A stretch of DNA of 33,309 nucleotides from Saprospiraceae bacterium (lineage in GTDB: Bacteria > Bacteroidota > Bacteroidia > Chitinophagales > Saprospiraceae): NCBI GenBank assembly GCA_020627965.1, contig JAHDFX010000049.1:1-33309 (forward strand). Direction: 5' to 3'. This document shows positions 33,292 to 33,309 of the stretch, in pieces. The notes under the pieces are model-generated. The model was not told the origin of the DNA, ran no database searches, and saw nothing but the letters and a program-made list of their open reading frames with translations. Made by a program: the position numbers and the translations under genes. The number at the start of each line of letters is the position of its first letter. Position 1 is the stretch's first letter.

Positions 33292-33309
33292 ATGAGCATC
33301 TGGAAACAC
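33292..33309 (+). CDS. Possible start of a gene cut by the window edge
   Basis: ATG followed by five codons (MSIWKH) to the end of the window. A -7 box lies 28 bp upstream. Too short to assign a product. Confidence 0.3.

Overview
The window comes from a Bacteroidota chromosome; Saprospirales or a related non-Bacteroidales order is my guess at low confidence. The evidence is PorV/PorU-type (type IX secretion) proteins, an Oar-like TonB-dependent receptor, a Lacal_2735-type small protein, YtxJ, many lipoproteins, AT-rich DNA and several Bacteroidota -7 promoter boxes (TAnnTTTG) in front of genes. I see no CRISPR array, rRNA, convincing tRNA, insertion sequence or phage gene. Most of the window is ordinary chromosome in short operons.

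Layout. 45-7583 (+): two PorV-like outer-membrane proteins and a large PorU2-type C25 peptidase, ended by a strong terminator. 7644-8342 (+): a sulfotransferase whose reading frame has no usable start codon. 8406-13007 (-): a Bax-inhibitor-1 membrane protein, an Oar-like receptor and a small secreted protein. 13509-14531 (+): threonine aldolase. 14558-18911 (-): a TPR membrane protein, a TPR-AAA+ ATPase, and an ECF sigma factor with a membrane TPR partner. 18976-21467 (-): a lipoprotein amidohydrolase and an alpha/beta-hydrolase lipoprotein. 21675-23842 (+): a DUF4349 lipoprotein and an OmpA-domain protein. 24004-25866 (+): an MbnP/MbnH pair (copper-binding lipoprotein and diheme enzyme).

25899-28970 (-) is a compact seven-gene cryptochrome/photolyase operon: SDR, Lacal_2735 protein, flavin reductase, TIGR03643/DUF2805 protein, cryptochrome, second flavin reductase and a 46-residue DUF2256 zinc-ribbon gene. 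The cryptochrome gene itself is broken. Its first ~110 codons are joined out of frame to its last ~108, and the middle is gone. All its companions are intact. A divergent region with a 12-bp inverted repeat separates this operon from ytxJ and a rhomboid protease (29163-30270, +).

30357-30695 (-) encodes a glycine-rich RRM RNA-binding protein. Between its promoter and start codon lie two hairpins, the second a textbook intrinsic terminator, arranged as a possible attenuator. 30934-33249 (-) is an FdhF/YdeP-family molybdopterin oxidoreductase, and a new gene may begin on the + strand at 33292.

The items I rate most worth checking are the RRM-gene leader, the deleted cryptochrome within an otherwise intact operon, and the MbnP/MbnH pair outside any visible methanobactin locus. 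I did not find a clearly new multi-gene defence or mobile system.
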